This document shows, in pieces, positions 26,379 to 34,162 of a DNA stretch of 64,000 nt. The DNA lies in NCBI RefSeq assembly GCF_015680705.1, contig NZ_JADNYP010000017.1, positions 45,087-109,086 of the forward strand. Direction: 5' to 3'. Under the pieces are notes generated by a model that worked only from the letters and a program-made list of their open reading frames with translations, was not told the origin of the DNA and did no database searches. Within the stretch, counting starts at the first letter, position 1, and each line of letters begins with the position of its first letter. The translations under genes and the position numbers were made by a program. The DNA comes from Pseudomonas fulva (lineage in GTDB: Bacteria > Pseudomonadota > Gammaproteobacteria > Pseudomonadales > Pseudomonadaceae).

Positions 26379-27709
26379 GCCAGTGCCTCGCGCGCCTGGG
26401 CCATCAGCGCCTCGATCTCGTCGACGGCCTTGGGCACGCCGCGGGTGAGGACTTCACAACCTTGCCGGGTCACGACCACGTCATCCTCGATACGCACACC
26501 GATGCCTCGCCACTTCCTGGCCACGGACGGGTTGTCCGCCGCGATGTAGATGCCCGGTTCCACGGTCATCGCCATGCCGGGCTCGAGCACCCGCCATTGG
26601 CCGCCGACCTTGTATTCGCCCACGTCATGCACGTCCATGCCCAGCCAGTGGCCAGCCCGATGCATGTAGAACGGTCGGTAGGCCTCGCTGTCGATCAGCG
26701 CCTGCACCTCGCCCTTGAGGATCCCAAGACGCACCAGCCCCTCGGTGATGACCTGGACGGTCGCCTCATGGGCATGGTTCCAGTGCCGGCCAGGGGCGAT
26801 CTGGGCGAGCGCGGCCTGCTGGGCGTCGAGGACCAGCTCGTAGATGGCCCTCTGCTCGGCAGAGAAGCGCCCGCTGACCGGGAAGGTCCGGGTGATGTCG
26901 CTGGCATAGCAGTCGATCTCGCAGCCAGCGTCGATCAGCACCAGGTCGCCGTCCTTGAGCAGAGCGTCGTTCTGCTGGTAATGCAGGATGCAGGCATTGC
27001 GCCCGGCAGCGACGATCGATCCGTAGGCCGGCATCTTCGCCCCGCCCTTGCGGAACTCGTAGTCCAGCTCGGCTTCCAGGCTGTATTCGCGCAGGCCGGC
27101 ACGGCACGCTTGCATGGCCCGCACGTGGGCGCGGGCGGAAATCGCCGCGGCCTCGCGCATGACTTTCACTTCCGCGGCCGACTTGTACAGGCGCATGTCG
27201 TGCAACAGATGATCCAGCGCGACGAACTCGTTGGGAGGTTGCGCTCCGAGCCGAGCCTTGGAGCGGATCACGTTGATCCAGTCCATCAACCGGCGATCGA
27301 ATTCCGGATTGCTGCCCATGGCGCTGTAGACTCGCTCGCGCCCTTCGATCAGGCCCGGCAGGATTTCGTCGATATCGGCGATCGGAAAGGCATCGTCGGC
27401 GCCATATTCGCGCACCGCGCCTTCCTGCCCCGCGCGCAGGCCTTCCCATTGTTCGCGCTCGGCGTTGCGCTCGCGGCAGAACAGCACATACTCGCCATGC
27501 TCGCGCCCTGGAATGAGCGCGATCACCGCCTCGGGCTCGGGAAAACCGCTCAGGTACTGGAAGTCGCTGTCCTGCCGGTAGACATGCTCGACATCGCGGT
27601 TGCGGATTGCCAGCGCGGCAGCTGGCAGGATCGCGATGCTGTTGGGGACCATCTGCGCCATCAGCGCCTTGCGCCGACGCGCGTATTCGGCCTTGGGTAT
27701 GTGGCTCAT
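26375..27709 (-). CDS. pepP: Xaa-Pro aminopeptidase PepP
   Basis: This 444-residue cytoplasmic metallopeptidase releases N-terminal residues before proline. The pita-bread metal ligands are visible in order: the two Asp in LIDAGCEIDCYASDITRTF, the His in RAGHWLGMDVHDVG, the Glu in MAMTVEPGIYI and the Glu in GIGVRIEDDVVV. The start MSHIPKAEYARRR at 27709 is preferred over an ATG two codons upstream, although both are possible. It lies 22 nt after ygfB and overlaps ubiH by 4 nt. Confidence 0.95.
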   Translation of the reverse strand: MSHIPKAEYARRRKALMAQMVPNSIAILPAAALAIRNRDVEHVYRQDSDFQYLSGFPEPEAVIALIPGREHGEYVLFCRERNAEREQWEGLRAGQEGAVREYGADDAFPIADIDEILPGLIEGRERVYSAMGSNPEFDRRLMDWINVIRSKARLGAQPPNEFVALDHLLHDMRLYKSAAEVKVMREAAAISARAHVRAMQACRAGLREYSLEAELDYEFRKGGAKMPAYGSIVAAGRNACILHYQQNDALLKDGDLVLIDAGCEIDCYASDITRTFPVSGRFSAEQRAIYELVLDAQQAALAQIAPGRHWNHAHEATVQVITEGLVRLGILKGEVQALIDSEAYRPFYMHRAGHWLGMDVHDVGEYKVGGQWRVLEPGMAMTVEPGIYIAADNPSVARKWRGIGVRIEDDVVVTRQGCEVLTRGVPKAVDEIEALMAQAREALA

Positions 27710-27731
27710 GGACAAAGGGACCCTCGAGGTA

Positions 27732-28286
27732 TCAGTGCAGCGATGGCTTGGGCTCAGGCTCGACCGGCTTGGCCAGTTCGGAATACAGCAGCAGCGGGGC
27801 CACCCGCAGGTATTCCATGACTTCCATGTAGTCGCTTTCGCCGTCTTCCGACTCTTCCAGAGCGTCCTGGACCTGGGAGATGGCCACCAGGTCCTGAAGC
27901 ACTTCCTTGGCCTCTGCGCTCAGTTCCTTGCCGCCGGCATTGAGCCCGAAACCGGCGGTGAAACCCTGGCACCACTGGCCAAGCGCCGTGGCTCGCTCGG
28001 CAAGCGGCACGTCATCGCCGGGCAGCAGCAAGACCAGGGTGATGTCGTCGCCGGTCAGCTCGGCCTTGACCATTTCCTGCAGTCCGACCAGGGCGTTGCG
28101 TACGCTGTCGCCCGGCTCGCTTTCGAGCAGGCCGGCCGCATCGGCGAGCCAGGCCTGGGCATCGAAGCCGGCGCCGGCACAACTGCGGCCAAGCAGCAAG
28201 CCGTGCAGTTCGGCGGGGGAGACGGGGTGGCCGTTGCTGCTGAGCAAGGCGGCGAAGGCGGTATAGGGCGATTGGGTATTGGGCAT
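27732..28286 (-). CDS. ygfB: YgfB/UPF0149 family protein
   Basis: This is a 184-residue acidic helical protein of the YecA/YgfB family. The conserved start SPAELHGLLLGR and the central WCQGFTAGFGL are family signatures. E. coli ygfB likewise precedes pepP and ubiH. In P. aeruginosa a YgfB homologue has been linked to control of the ampDh3 promoter; transfer of that role here is inference. It is the first gene of the minus-strand quinone/peptidase operon and is divergent from the zapA group. Confidence 0.92.
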   Translation of the reverse strand: MPNTQSPYTAFAALLSSNGHPVSPAELHGLLLGRSCAGAGFDAQAWLADAAGLLESEPGDSVRNALVGLQEMVKAELTGDDITLVLLLPGDDVPLAERATALGQWCQGFTAGFGLNAGGKELSAEAKEVLQDLVAISQVQDALEESEDGESDYMEVMEYLRVAPLLLYSELAKPVEPEPKPSLH

Positions 28287-28439
28287 GGGCAGCTAGGCGC
28301 CAGGCGGCGCAATGACTAGAATGGAGACCTTGTATCCTAGCACCGGCAGGCGCGCCAAGACCATCGGCACTGGCCGTCCTTGCTCGAGCCGGGGCATCAT
28401 CGCCAGCAAGTGACCGACGGAGCGGAGCGAGTGCATCCC

Positions 28440-28649
28440 ATGCAAGAGAACGACCTGCAAGCGCTGATGAGCCGATTCGAACTGCTGATCGAGCGCGTGG
28501 AGCAACTAAAACGGCGAAACGCACTCCTAGTAGCTCAGGAAAGATCCTGGCGCGAGGAGCGCGCCCATCTCATCGAAAAGAACGAGACCGCCCGTCGCAA
28601 GGTCGAATCGATGATCTTGCGCCTCAAGGCCCTGGAGCAAGACTCATGA
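28440..28649 (+). CDS. Small coiled-coil protein (TIGR02449 family)
   Basis: This is a 69-residue cytoplasmic protein that is almost entirely heptad-patterned (MSRFELLIERVEQLKRRN, then ESMILRLKALEQDS). It resembles the short ZapB-like coiled coils always found just before zapA in gammaproteobacteria. The start at 28440 is chosen over an in-frame ATG 20 codons upstream because it gives the family length. Its stop overlaps the zapA ATG (ATGA), so a role with ZapA at the division ring is plausible but unproven. Confidence 0.85.
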   Translation: MQENDLQALMSRFELLIERVEQLKRRNALLVAQERSWREERAHLIEKNETARRKVESMILRLKALEQDS

Positions 28650-28963
28650 GTTCAAGCAATAGCGTCACCGTCCAGATCCTCGACAAGGATTACTCGATCA
28701 TCTGTCCGCCCGAGGAACGCAACAATCTGGTCAGCGCCGCACGCTACCTGGACGCCAAGATGCGCGAGATCCGCAGCAGCGGCAAGGTGATCGGCGCCGA
28801 CCGCATCGCGGTGATGGCTGCGCTCAATATCACCCACGACCTGCTGCACCGGCAGGAACGTCCCGATGCCCCGCCCAGCGGCACCTCGCGCGAGCAGGTC
28901 CGCGACCTGCTCGAACGGGTCGACCAGGCGCTGAGCGACGACACGGGTACAAAAACCGGTTGA
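28646..28963 (+). CDS. zapA: Cell division protein ZapA
   Basis: This 105-residue FtsZ-ring stabiliser crosslinks FtsZ filaments. It has the typical N-terminal strand region VTVQILDKDYSIICPPEE, the helix LVSAARYLDAKMREIR and the dimerisation coiled coil from IAVMAALNITHDLL to the C-terminus. It is translationally coupled to the small coiled-coil gene. 6S RNA begins about 20 nt downstream, the conserved zapA-ssrS-fau order of gammaproteobacteria. Confidence 0.95.
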   Translation: MSSSNSVTVQILDKDYSIICPPEERNNLVSAARYLDAKMREIRSSGKVIGADRIAVMAALNITHDLLHRQERPDAPPSGTSREQVRDLLERVDQALSDDTGTKTG

Positions 28964-28982
28964 GTTTGCGTATACTGGCAAC

Positions 28983-29161
28983 ACTCCCTGGGGAACGCGC
29001 CAGTCGGTCATGTCCCTGAGCCGATACGCACAACCACGGGGGTTGCACGCTGGGGCCGGTGTGCATGTCCGCCTGACGGAAAGCCTTAAAGCCCCCTGCA
29101 ATCTCCACCTTGAACTTTCGGGTTCAAGGGCTACACCGATAGCGGTTTCATTGGGGAGCCC
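28983..29161 (+). ncRNA. ssrS: 6S RNA
   Basis: The segment has the closing stem ACTCCCTGGGG near 28985 paired with TTGGGGAGCC near 29155. It also carries the characteristic GGTCATGTCCCTGAGCCGATA, GGCCGGTGTGCATGTCCGC and CTTGAACTTTCGGGTTCAAG conserved blocks. 6S RNA mimics an open promoter and sequesters the sigma-70 holoenzyme in stationary phase. Ends are estimated from the terminal stem and may be off by a few bases. Position between zapA and fau supports the call. Confidence 0.93.
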
Positions 29162-29242
29162 GCATTCTGCATTGCCCGCCTTCATGGCGGGCATTTTGTT
29201 TGGCCATCAGCAAAAGCCAGCACAACCGGGATCGCCTTTGCC

Positions 29243-29851
29243 ATGACCGATACCGCGCCACTCACCCGTCCCCAGCTTCGTCGCCTGCTACGTACCGCGC
29301 GTCGTGCCTTGAGCCCCTCCCAGCAACGCCAGGCCTCGCTCGGCCTGTACCGTCGGCTGGCGCAGGACCCACTGTTCCGACGCGCGCGCCACATCGCCCT
29401 GTACCTGCCCAATGACGGCGAGATCGATCCAGGCCCGCTGCTGCGCGAGGCGCAGCGACGCGGCAAGCGTACCTACCTGCCGGTACTGCACGCCTGGCCG
29501 CGTACACGCATGGTGTTCCAGCGCTTCGATCGGGGCGAGCGACTGCGTGCCAATCGCTTCGGCATTTCCGAGCCGCTGGTGGATCGCAGGCGCCAGCGAC
29601 CGATCTGGGCGCTGGACCTGATTCTCTTGCCGCTGGTCGGGTTCGACGAGATGGGGGGGCGCCTGGGCATGGGTGGCGGCTTCTATGATCGAAGCCTGGC
29701 CTACCAGGGGCGTCGCAAGACATGGAAGAAGCCCATCCTGCTCGGGCTTGCCCACGAGTGCCAGAAGGTCCGGCGACTGGACCAGGCAAGCTGGGATGTG
29801 CCCCTGCGGGGAACGGTGTCGGACCGTGGATGGTACCTGGCGCCAGGCTGA
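29243..29851 (+). CDS. fau: 5-formyltetrahydrofolate cyclo-ligase
   Basis: This 202-residue enzyme converts 5-formyl-THF to 5,10-methenyl-THF with ATP. Family features are the N-terminal Arg/Lys-rich helix LRRLLRTARRALSP, the substrate-site segment LYLPNDGEIDPGPLL and the nucleotide loop GGRLGMGGGFYDRSL. In E. coli the same gene (ygfA) is co-transcribed with 6S RNA, as implied here by the 80-nt spacing. Confidence 0.94.
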   Translation: MTDTAPLTRPQLRRLLRTARRALSPSQQRQASLGLYRRLAQDPLFRRARHIALYLPNDGEIDPGPLLREAQRRGKRTYLPVLHAWPRTRMVFQRFDRGERLRANRFGISEPLVDRRRQRPIWALDLILLPLVGFDEMGGRLGMGGGFYDRSLAYQGRRKTWKKPILLGLAHECQKVRRLDQASWDVPLRGTVSDRGWYLAPG

Positions 29852-29870
29852 ACGGCGCCAGCGAGGCGAT

Positions 29871-30017
29871 TCAGCGCTGCGGCTGGGAGGGCGCGCTCGC
29901 CTGGTAGGCAGCGTCTACCTTTCGCTCGAGAAAACTTTGCGCATAACCGGTAGTGACCACGCCCAGCCCGAAAATGAACACCAGGACCCATAGCGGGTCC
30001 GTCTTGCGTCGATTCAT
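29871..30017 (-). CDS. 48-residue single-pass membrane protein
   Basis: A short gene reads MNRRKTDPLWVLVFIFGLG, then VVTTGYAQSFLERKVDAAY, and ends after APSQPQR. Positive residues precede one hydrophobic helix (residues 9-25), so it should sit in the inner membrane with the C-terminus outside. GAGGGGG lies about 9 nt before the ATG. It is antisense-oriented to fau and the EVE gene. Nothing is recognised about function. The good ribosome-binding site and clean topology make it likely to be real. Confidence 0.7.
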   Translation of the reverse strand: MNRRKTDPLWVLVFIFGLGVVTTGYAQSFLERKVDAAYQASAPSQPQR

Positions 30018-30191
30018 CGATTGCCCCCTCAGGCAAACTGATTACGCCCCGCGCCCAGGATGGTCGCAGGCACGGTAGCCCTGAAAATCGGCGCATTCTC
30101 CGTCAAGCCGCGTCGACAAAGCAAATGCTGGGGCCAACCAACCGTCGGTTTGATGCAACGAGTTATTTCAAACATTGTCAGGACCGCACCT

Positions 30192-30644
30192 ATGGCCTAT
30201 TGGCTGATGAAATCAGAACCCGACGAGCTTTCCATCCAGGCCCTGGACCGTATCGGCCAGGCGCGCTGGGACGGCGTACGCAACTACCAGGCGCGCAATT
30301 TTCTCAGGGCCATGAGCCTGGACGACGAGTTCTTCTTCTATCATGCCAGCTGTGCGCAACCGGGCATCGCCGGCATCGGACGCATTACCGCCACGGCATA
30401 CCCCGATCCCACCGCGCTGGATCCGAGCAGCGTCTATTTCGATGCGAAGGCCAGCCCCGCTGGCAACCCCTGGAGCGCCGTGGACGTGAGCCACGTGCAG
30501 ACCTTCCCGGCAGTGCTCGGTCTCGGCCTGCTCAAGCAGCAGGCGGCACTGGCGGAGCTGGCACTGGTAAAGAAAGGCAGCCGGCTTTCGATCATGCCGG
30601 TCACGCCCGAACAATGGCGCGTGATCGTCGCGCTCGTTCGCTGA
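30192..30644 (+). CDS. EVE (PUA-like) domain protein
   Basis: This 150-residue protein is made of a single EVE domain: YWLMKSEPDELSIQALD at the start, WDGVRNYQARNFLRAM, FFYHASCAQPGIAGIG and the terminal SIMPVTPEQW. EVE domains bind modified bases in DNA or RNA; the cellular substrate here is unknown. The start MAYWLMKSEPDE at 30192 is preferred over an in-frame ATG 44 codons earlier, since family members begin exactly with this motif. Confidence 0.9.
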   Translation: MAYWLMKSEPDELSIQALDRIGQARWDGVRNYQARNFLRAMSLDDEFFFYHASCAQPGIAGIGRITATAYPDPTALDPSSVYFDAKASPAGNPWSAVDVSHVQTFPAVLGLGLLKQQAALAELALVKKGSRLSIMPVTPEQWRVIVALVR

Positions 30645-31055
30645 TCACTGCACGATCAGGTTATTGAACAACAAATCCTCGACCACCGGCTTGCCCTCTT
30701 CCGCTTCCAGGACCTGCCGGACCTGCTTGAGGGCTTCCTGGCGCAACCTTTCCTTGGCCTCCACGCTGCCTAGGCTGTCCACGGTCTGCTGGGCGAACAA
30801 AGCCACCAGCTGATTGCGGATCAGTGGCTCGTGGTGCTTGACCGCTGCCGCCGACGCATCGCCCGTGACCCGCAGGGCTACATCGGCCTTGTACACGCGC
30901 AGGCGTGGCCCACCGTCGAGCGCATAGTTGCCTACCAATGGGGGCGTCAAGCTGATATAGGCCACCTTAGGAGCCCCTTCCTTTTCTTCTTCGGCAGCCA
31001 TGGCCGTCACTGGCAAGGACAGGGCCAGCACCATCAAGATCCACGCTTTCAACAT
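30645..31055 (-). CDS. FliL-like secreted protein, outside any flagellar cluster
   Basis: This 136-residue protein has a signal sequence (LKAWILMVLALSLPVTAMA) and a FliL-type core: YISLTPPLVGNYALDGGPR, YKADVALRV, EPLIRNQLVALFAQQTVDSL and the C-terminal VVEDLLFNNLIVQ. GAGGAG lies just before the ATG at 31055. True FliL has an N-terminal transmembrane anchor and lies in flagellar operons; this one is an isolated paralogue. Its role is unknown. It converges on the EVE gene with no gap. Confidence 0.8.
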   Translation of the reverse strand: MLKAWILMVLALSLPVTAMAAEEEKEGAPKVAYISLTPPLVGNYALDGGPRLRVYKADVALRVTGDASAAAVKHHEPLIRNQLVALFAQQTVDSLGSVEAKERLRQEALKQVRQVLEAEEGKPVVEDLLFNNLIVQ

Positions 31056-31229
31056 TCGCTCCTCATGCAAGTAACGCCAGCATAACCGACACATTGATCA
31101 AACCCGATACCGCTTCGATGGTCGCTCGTCGAACCCTGCCAAGCCACCGAGACACGCCTTGAGCCTGTTATCGGCTGCGACCAACGAAGCAATAGGTCGA
31201 CCCAGGAGGCCAGGCCACTCAGACTTCGG

Positions 31230-31520
31230 GCAGGTTTGCGCCATAACGAGGCCGGTGGCATTCGCGCACCAAGCCCAATGCCTGGATCCGGCTTGTGCCG
31301 GTGCAGGTATCCCCATCCTGCCGATTCGCTACGCCATCGTTCCCCGTGATCCCGAAATACCGGTGTCCGCTACGCCCAGCCCTCGGAGCGGGGTTGCCAC
31401 CGCTGCAACGCTCGGCCTACACCCTGCGCGTCCTGCGCTCCGGTTACGTCTGCGTGTTCATGAAAGGCACGGAGCACGAGCGGCTGGTCATTCATGAATA
31501 TGACGGGCGAAGGCCGCTTG
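31230..31520 (+). pseudogene. Relic of a VasX-type T6SS effector N-terminal domain
   Basis: Plus-strand translation gives CLDPACAGAGIPILPIRYA then IVPRDPEIP in one frame. After a frame change near 31375 it gives RSAYTLRVLRSGYVCVFMK and ERLVIHEYDG in another. These are the cysteine-flanked G-(I/L)-PILP-(I/V)-RYA motif and the YTLR-LR-GY segment of the VasX N-terminal region in large type VI secretion effectors. Only ~95 residues of a protein that would exceed 800 remain. No start codon with a ribosome-binding site, no VgrG and no immunity gene are nearby. Confidence 0.6.
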
Positions 31521-31558
31521 AAGGAATTCAAGTACCAGGGGCTGGGCTGATACCTGCA

Positions 31559-32527
31559 TCAACCACGCGGCGCGTAGGCAAATACATCGGCGCGCATGCG
31601 ATGCGCATCCATCCCGGCCTCCACCAGCGCATCGAGAGTGGCGTACACCATGTTCGGCGAGCCGCTGGCGTAGACGTGCACTTGGTTCAGGTCGCTGATG
31701 TCCTCGCAAACGGCCTGGTGCAGCAGCCCGCAGCGCCCTTCCCAGCCGCACAGGTCGCTTACCACCTTGTGCAGGTACAGGTTGGACAGCCTTTCCCACT
31801 CGGGCCAGTGCTCGATGTCGTAGAAGTCCTCTGGACGGCGCACTCCCCAGTAGAGGTGGACAGGATGCTCGAAGCCCTTGGCCCGACAATGCTCGATCAG
31901 GCTGTGCATCTGACCCATACCGGTTCCGGCGGCGATCAGCACCAGCGGCCCGTCCGGCAGCTCGGCCAGGTGGGTATCGCCGAAAGGCAATTCGACCCGC
32001 GCCACGCCATTGCGCTGAAACTGGGCGATCAGTTGCCGGGCACTGTCTTCGCGCGCCAGCACATGAAGTTCCAGCTCGCGCCCGCAATGGGGAGCGGACG
32101 CCAGCGAAAAGGCGGCCTTGCCGGCCCCCTCGCGCTCGACCAGCAGGTACTGCCCGGCGTGGTAGCGCGGCGCCTTGCCGGCAGGCGCACGCAGGCGGAC
32201 CCGCCAGACGTCGCCTCCGACCTCGCGGCACTCGCTCACCGTGCAGGCCAGCTCACGCACGGGCAGTTCACCCAGCGCCAGTACACCGTCCCAGAGCAGT
32301 ACGCAATCTTCCAGCGGCTCGGCGATGCAGGTATACAGCTCGCCATGATCACGAACTTCCCCATCCTGCCGTACTCGACCTTCGACCAGCAGCGCCGCGC
32401 ACACATGGCAGTTGCCGTTGCGGCAGCTCTGTGGACAGTCATAGCCCAGGCGGCGTGCCGCATCCAGAATCCTTTCACCCGGTTCGACCGCCAACACGGC
32501 CCCGGACGGCTGCAAGGTCACCTGCAT
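31559..32527 (-). CDS. Ferredoxin-NAD(P)H reductase with plant-type 2Fe-2S domain
   Basis: This 322-residue electron-transfer protein has an N-terminal 2Fe-2S ferredoxin (SCRNGNCHVC, Cys35/40/43 with Cys67), an FAD-binding barrel (YHAGQYLLVE, FSLASAP) and an NAD(P) domain (VLIAAGTGMGQMHSLI). Proteins of this build are often annotated as CDP-6-deoxy-glucoseen reductases or oxygenase reductases. No partner oxygenase is present; it directly follows ubiD with no gap, which suggests a role supplying electrons or flavin near the quinone pathway. The exact partner is unknown. Confidence 0.85.
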   Translation of the reverse strand: MQVTLQPSGAVLAVEPGERILDAARRLGYDCPQSCRNGNCHVCAALLVEGRVRQDGEVRDHGELYTCIAEPLEDCVLLWDGVLALGELPVRELACTVSECREVGGDVWRVRLRAPAGKAPRYHAGQYLLVEREGAGKAAFSLASAPHCGRELELHVLAREDSARQLIAQFQRNGVARVELPFGDTHLAELPDGPLVLIAAGTGMGQMHSLIEHCRAKGFEHPVHLYWGVRRPEDFYDIEHWPEWERLSNLYLHKVVSDLCGWEGRCGLLHQAVCEDISDLNQVHVYASGSPNMVYATLDALVEAGMDAHRMRADVFAYAPRG

Positions 32528-33994
32528 TCAATCTATTCCCAGCTGGTCCCACAACTCGTCGATACGGCGGGTGACGGCTTCGTCCTTGACGATGGCCCGT
32601 CCCCACTCGCGTGAGGTTTCGCCTGGCCACTTGTGGGTCGCGTCCAGGCCCATCTTCGACCCCAGGCCCGAGACCGGCGACGCGAAGTCGAGGTAGTCGA
32701 TCGGGGTGTTCTCGATCATCACGGTATCACGCTTGGGGTCCATGCGGGTGGTGATCGCCCAGATCACGTCGTTCCAGTCGCGCGCATCGATGTCGTCGTC
32801 GGTCACGATGACGAACTTGGTGTACATGAACTGGCGCAGGAAAGACCAGACCCCCAGCATCACGCGCTTGGCATGGCCAGGGTACTGTTTCTTCATGGTC
32901 ACCACGGCCATGCGGTACGAGCAGCCTTCCGGCGGCAGGTAGAAGTCGGTGATCTCCGGAAACTGCTTTTGCAGGATCGGCACGAACACTTCGTTCAAGG
33001 CCACGCCGAGGATCGCCGGCTCGTCCGGTGGTCGCCCCGTGTAGGTGCTGTGATAGATCGGCTGGCGCCGGTGGGTGATGCGCTCGATGGTGAATACCGG
33101 GAAGGTGTCGACTTCGTTGTAGTACCCGGTGTGATCGCCATAGGGACCTTCCGGCGCGGTCTCGCCCGGATGGATGACACCCTCGAGGATGATCTCGGCG
33201 GTGGCCGGCACCTGCAGGTCGCTGCCGCGACACTTGACCAGCTCGGTGCGATTGCCGCGAAGCAGGCCGGCGAAGGCATATTCGGACAAGGTGTCAGGCA
33301 CCGGCGTGACGGCCCCGAGGATGGTAGCCGGGTCGGCGCCAAGCGCGACCGCCACGGGGAAGGGCTGGCCCGGGTTCTTCTCGCACCACTCGCGATAGTC
33401 CAGGGCGCCGCCGCGATGGCTCAGCCAACGCATGATGACCTTGTTGCGGCCGATCACCTGCTGGCGATAGATGCCCAGGTTCTGTCGTTCCTTGTTGGGC
33501 CCCCGCGTGACGGTCAAGCCCCAGGTGATCAAGGGTGCGACATCACCTGGCCAGCAGTGCTGGATCGGCAGCTGGCCGAGATCGACGTCCTCGCCCTCCA
33601 CCACGACCTCCTGACAGACCGCGTCCTTGACCACCTTGGGCGCCATCGACACGACCTTCTTGAAGATCGGCAGCTTCGACCAGGCGTCCCTGAGCCCCTT
33701 GGGCGGCTCCGGCTCCTTGAGGAAGGCCAGCAGCTTGCCGATCTCGCGCAGCTCCTCGACCGACTCGGCGCCCATGCCCATGGCCACTCGCTCGGGGGTA
33801 CCGAACAGGTTGCCGAGTACCGGCATGTCGAAGCCGGTGGGTTTCTCGAACAGCAATGCCGGGCCCTTGGCGCGCAAGGTACGATCGCAGACCTCGGTCA
33901 TTTCCAGGATGGGCGAGATCGGAACCTGGATGCGCTTGAGCTCGCCGCGCTGTTCCAGGCCACGGATAAAGTCGCGTAAATCGCGATACTGCAT
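32528..33994 (-). CDS. ubiD: 4-hydroxy-3-polyprenylbenzoate decarboxylase UbiD
   Basis: This 488-residue prenylated-FMN-dependent decarboxylase of ubiquinone biosynthesis starts MQYRDLRDFIRGLEQRGEL and ends after DELWDQLGID. The active-site region includes REWCEKNPGQPFPVAVALG, PEGPYGDHTGYYNEVD and the metal/prFMN ligands in NLGIYRQQVIGRN. The start at 33994 matches the family N-terminus, and a 50-residue upstream extension is rejected. The prFMN synthase UbiX is not in the window. Confidence 0.95.
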   Translation of the reverse strand: MQYRDLRDFIRGLEQRGELKRIQVPISPILEMTEVCDRTLRAKGPALLFEKPTGFDMPVLGNLFGTPERVAMGMGAESVEELREIGKLLAFLKEPEPPKGLRDAWSKLPIFKKVVSMAPKVVKDAVCQEVVVEGEDVDLGQLPIQHCWPGDVAPLITWGLTVTRGPNKERQNLGIYRQQVIGRNKVIMRWLSHRGGALDYREWCEKNPGQPFPVAVALGADPATILGAVTPVPDTLSEYAFAGLLRGNRTELVKCRGSDLQVPATAEIILEGVIHPGETAPEGPYGDHTGYYNEVDTFPVFTIERITHRRQPIYHSTYTGRPPDEPAILGVALNEVFVPILQKQFPEITDFYLPPEGCSYRMAVVTMKKQYPGHAKRVMLGVWSFLRQFMYTKFVIVTDDDIDARDWNDVIWAITTRMDPKRDTVMIENTPIDYLDFASPVSGLGSKMGLDATHKWPGETSREWGRAIVKDEAVTRRIDELWDQLGID

Positions 33995-34118
33995 GCGTGA
34001 GCCTCGTGTTGGCCGTATCGGTCGGGATGCAGAGTGTATCGCCGATAGGAGGGTAATACGAATGCCTGGAACGACTCGGGGCCACCACGCGACCCACCGC
34101 GGCCGGAGCGACCGCGAT

Positions 34119-34135
34119 GGGCTGCGTGGCAGCCC
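34119..34135 (-). terminator. Hairpin after rho
   Basis: Seven-bp arms GGGCTGC/GCAGCCC with a GTG loop lie 28 nt past the rho stop codon. There is no T-run. Confidence 0.45.
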
Positions 34136-34162
34136 CGGCGTCATTTCAAGTGTCGAATGAGC

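Noticed and set aside
31295..32614. A 439-codon plus-strand frame
   Set aside because: Only its first ~75 codons carry meaningful similarity (VasX relic); the remainder is antisense to the ferredoxin reductase gene.
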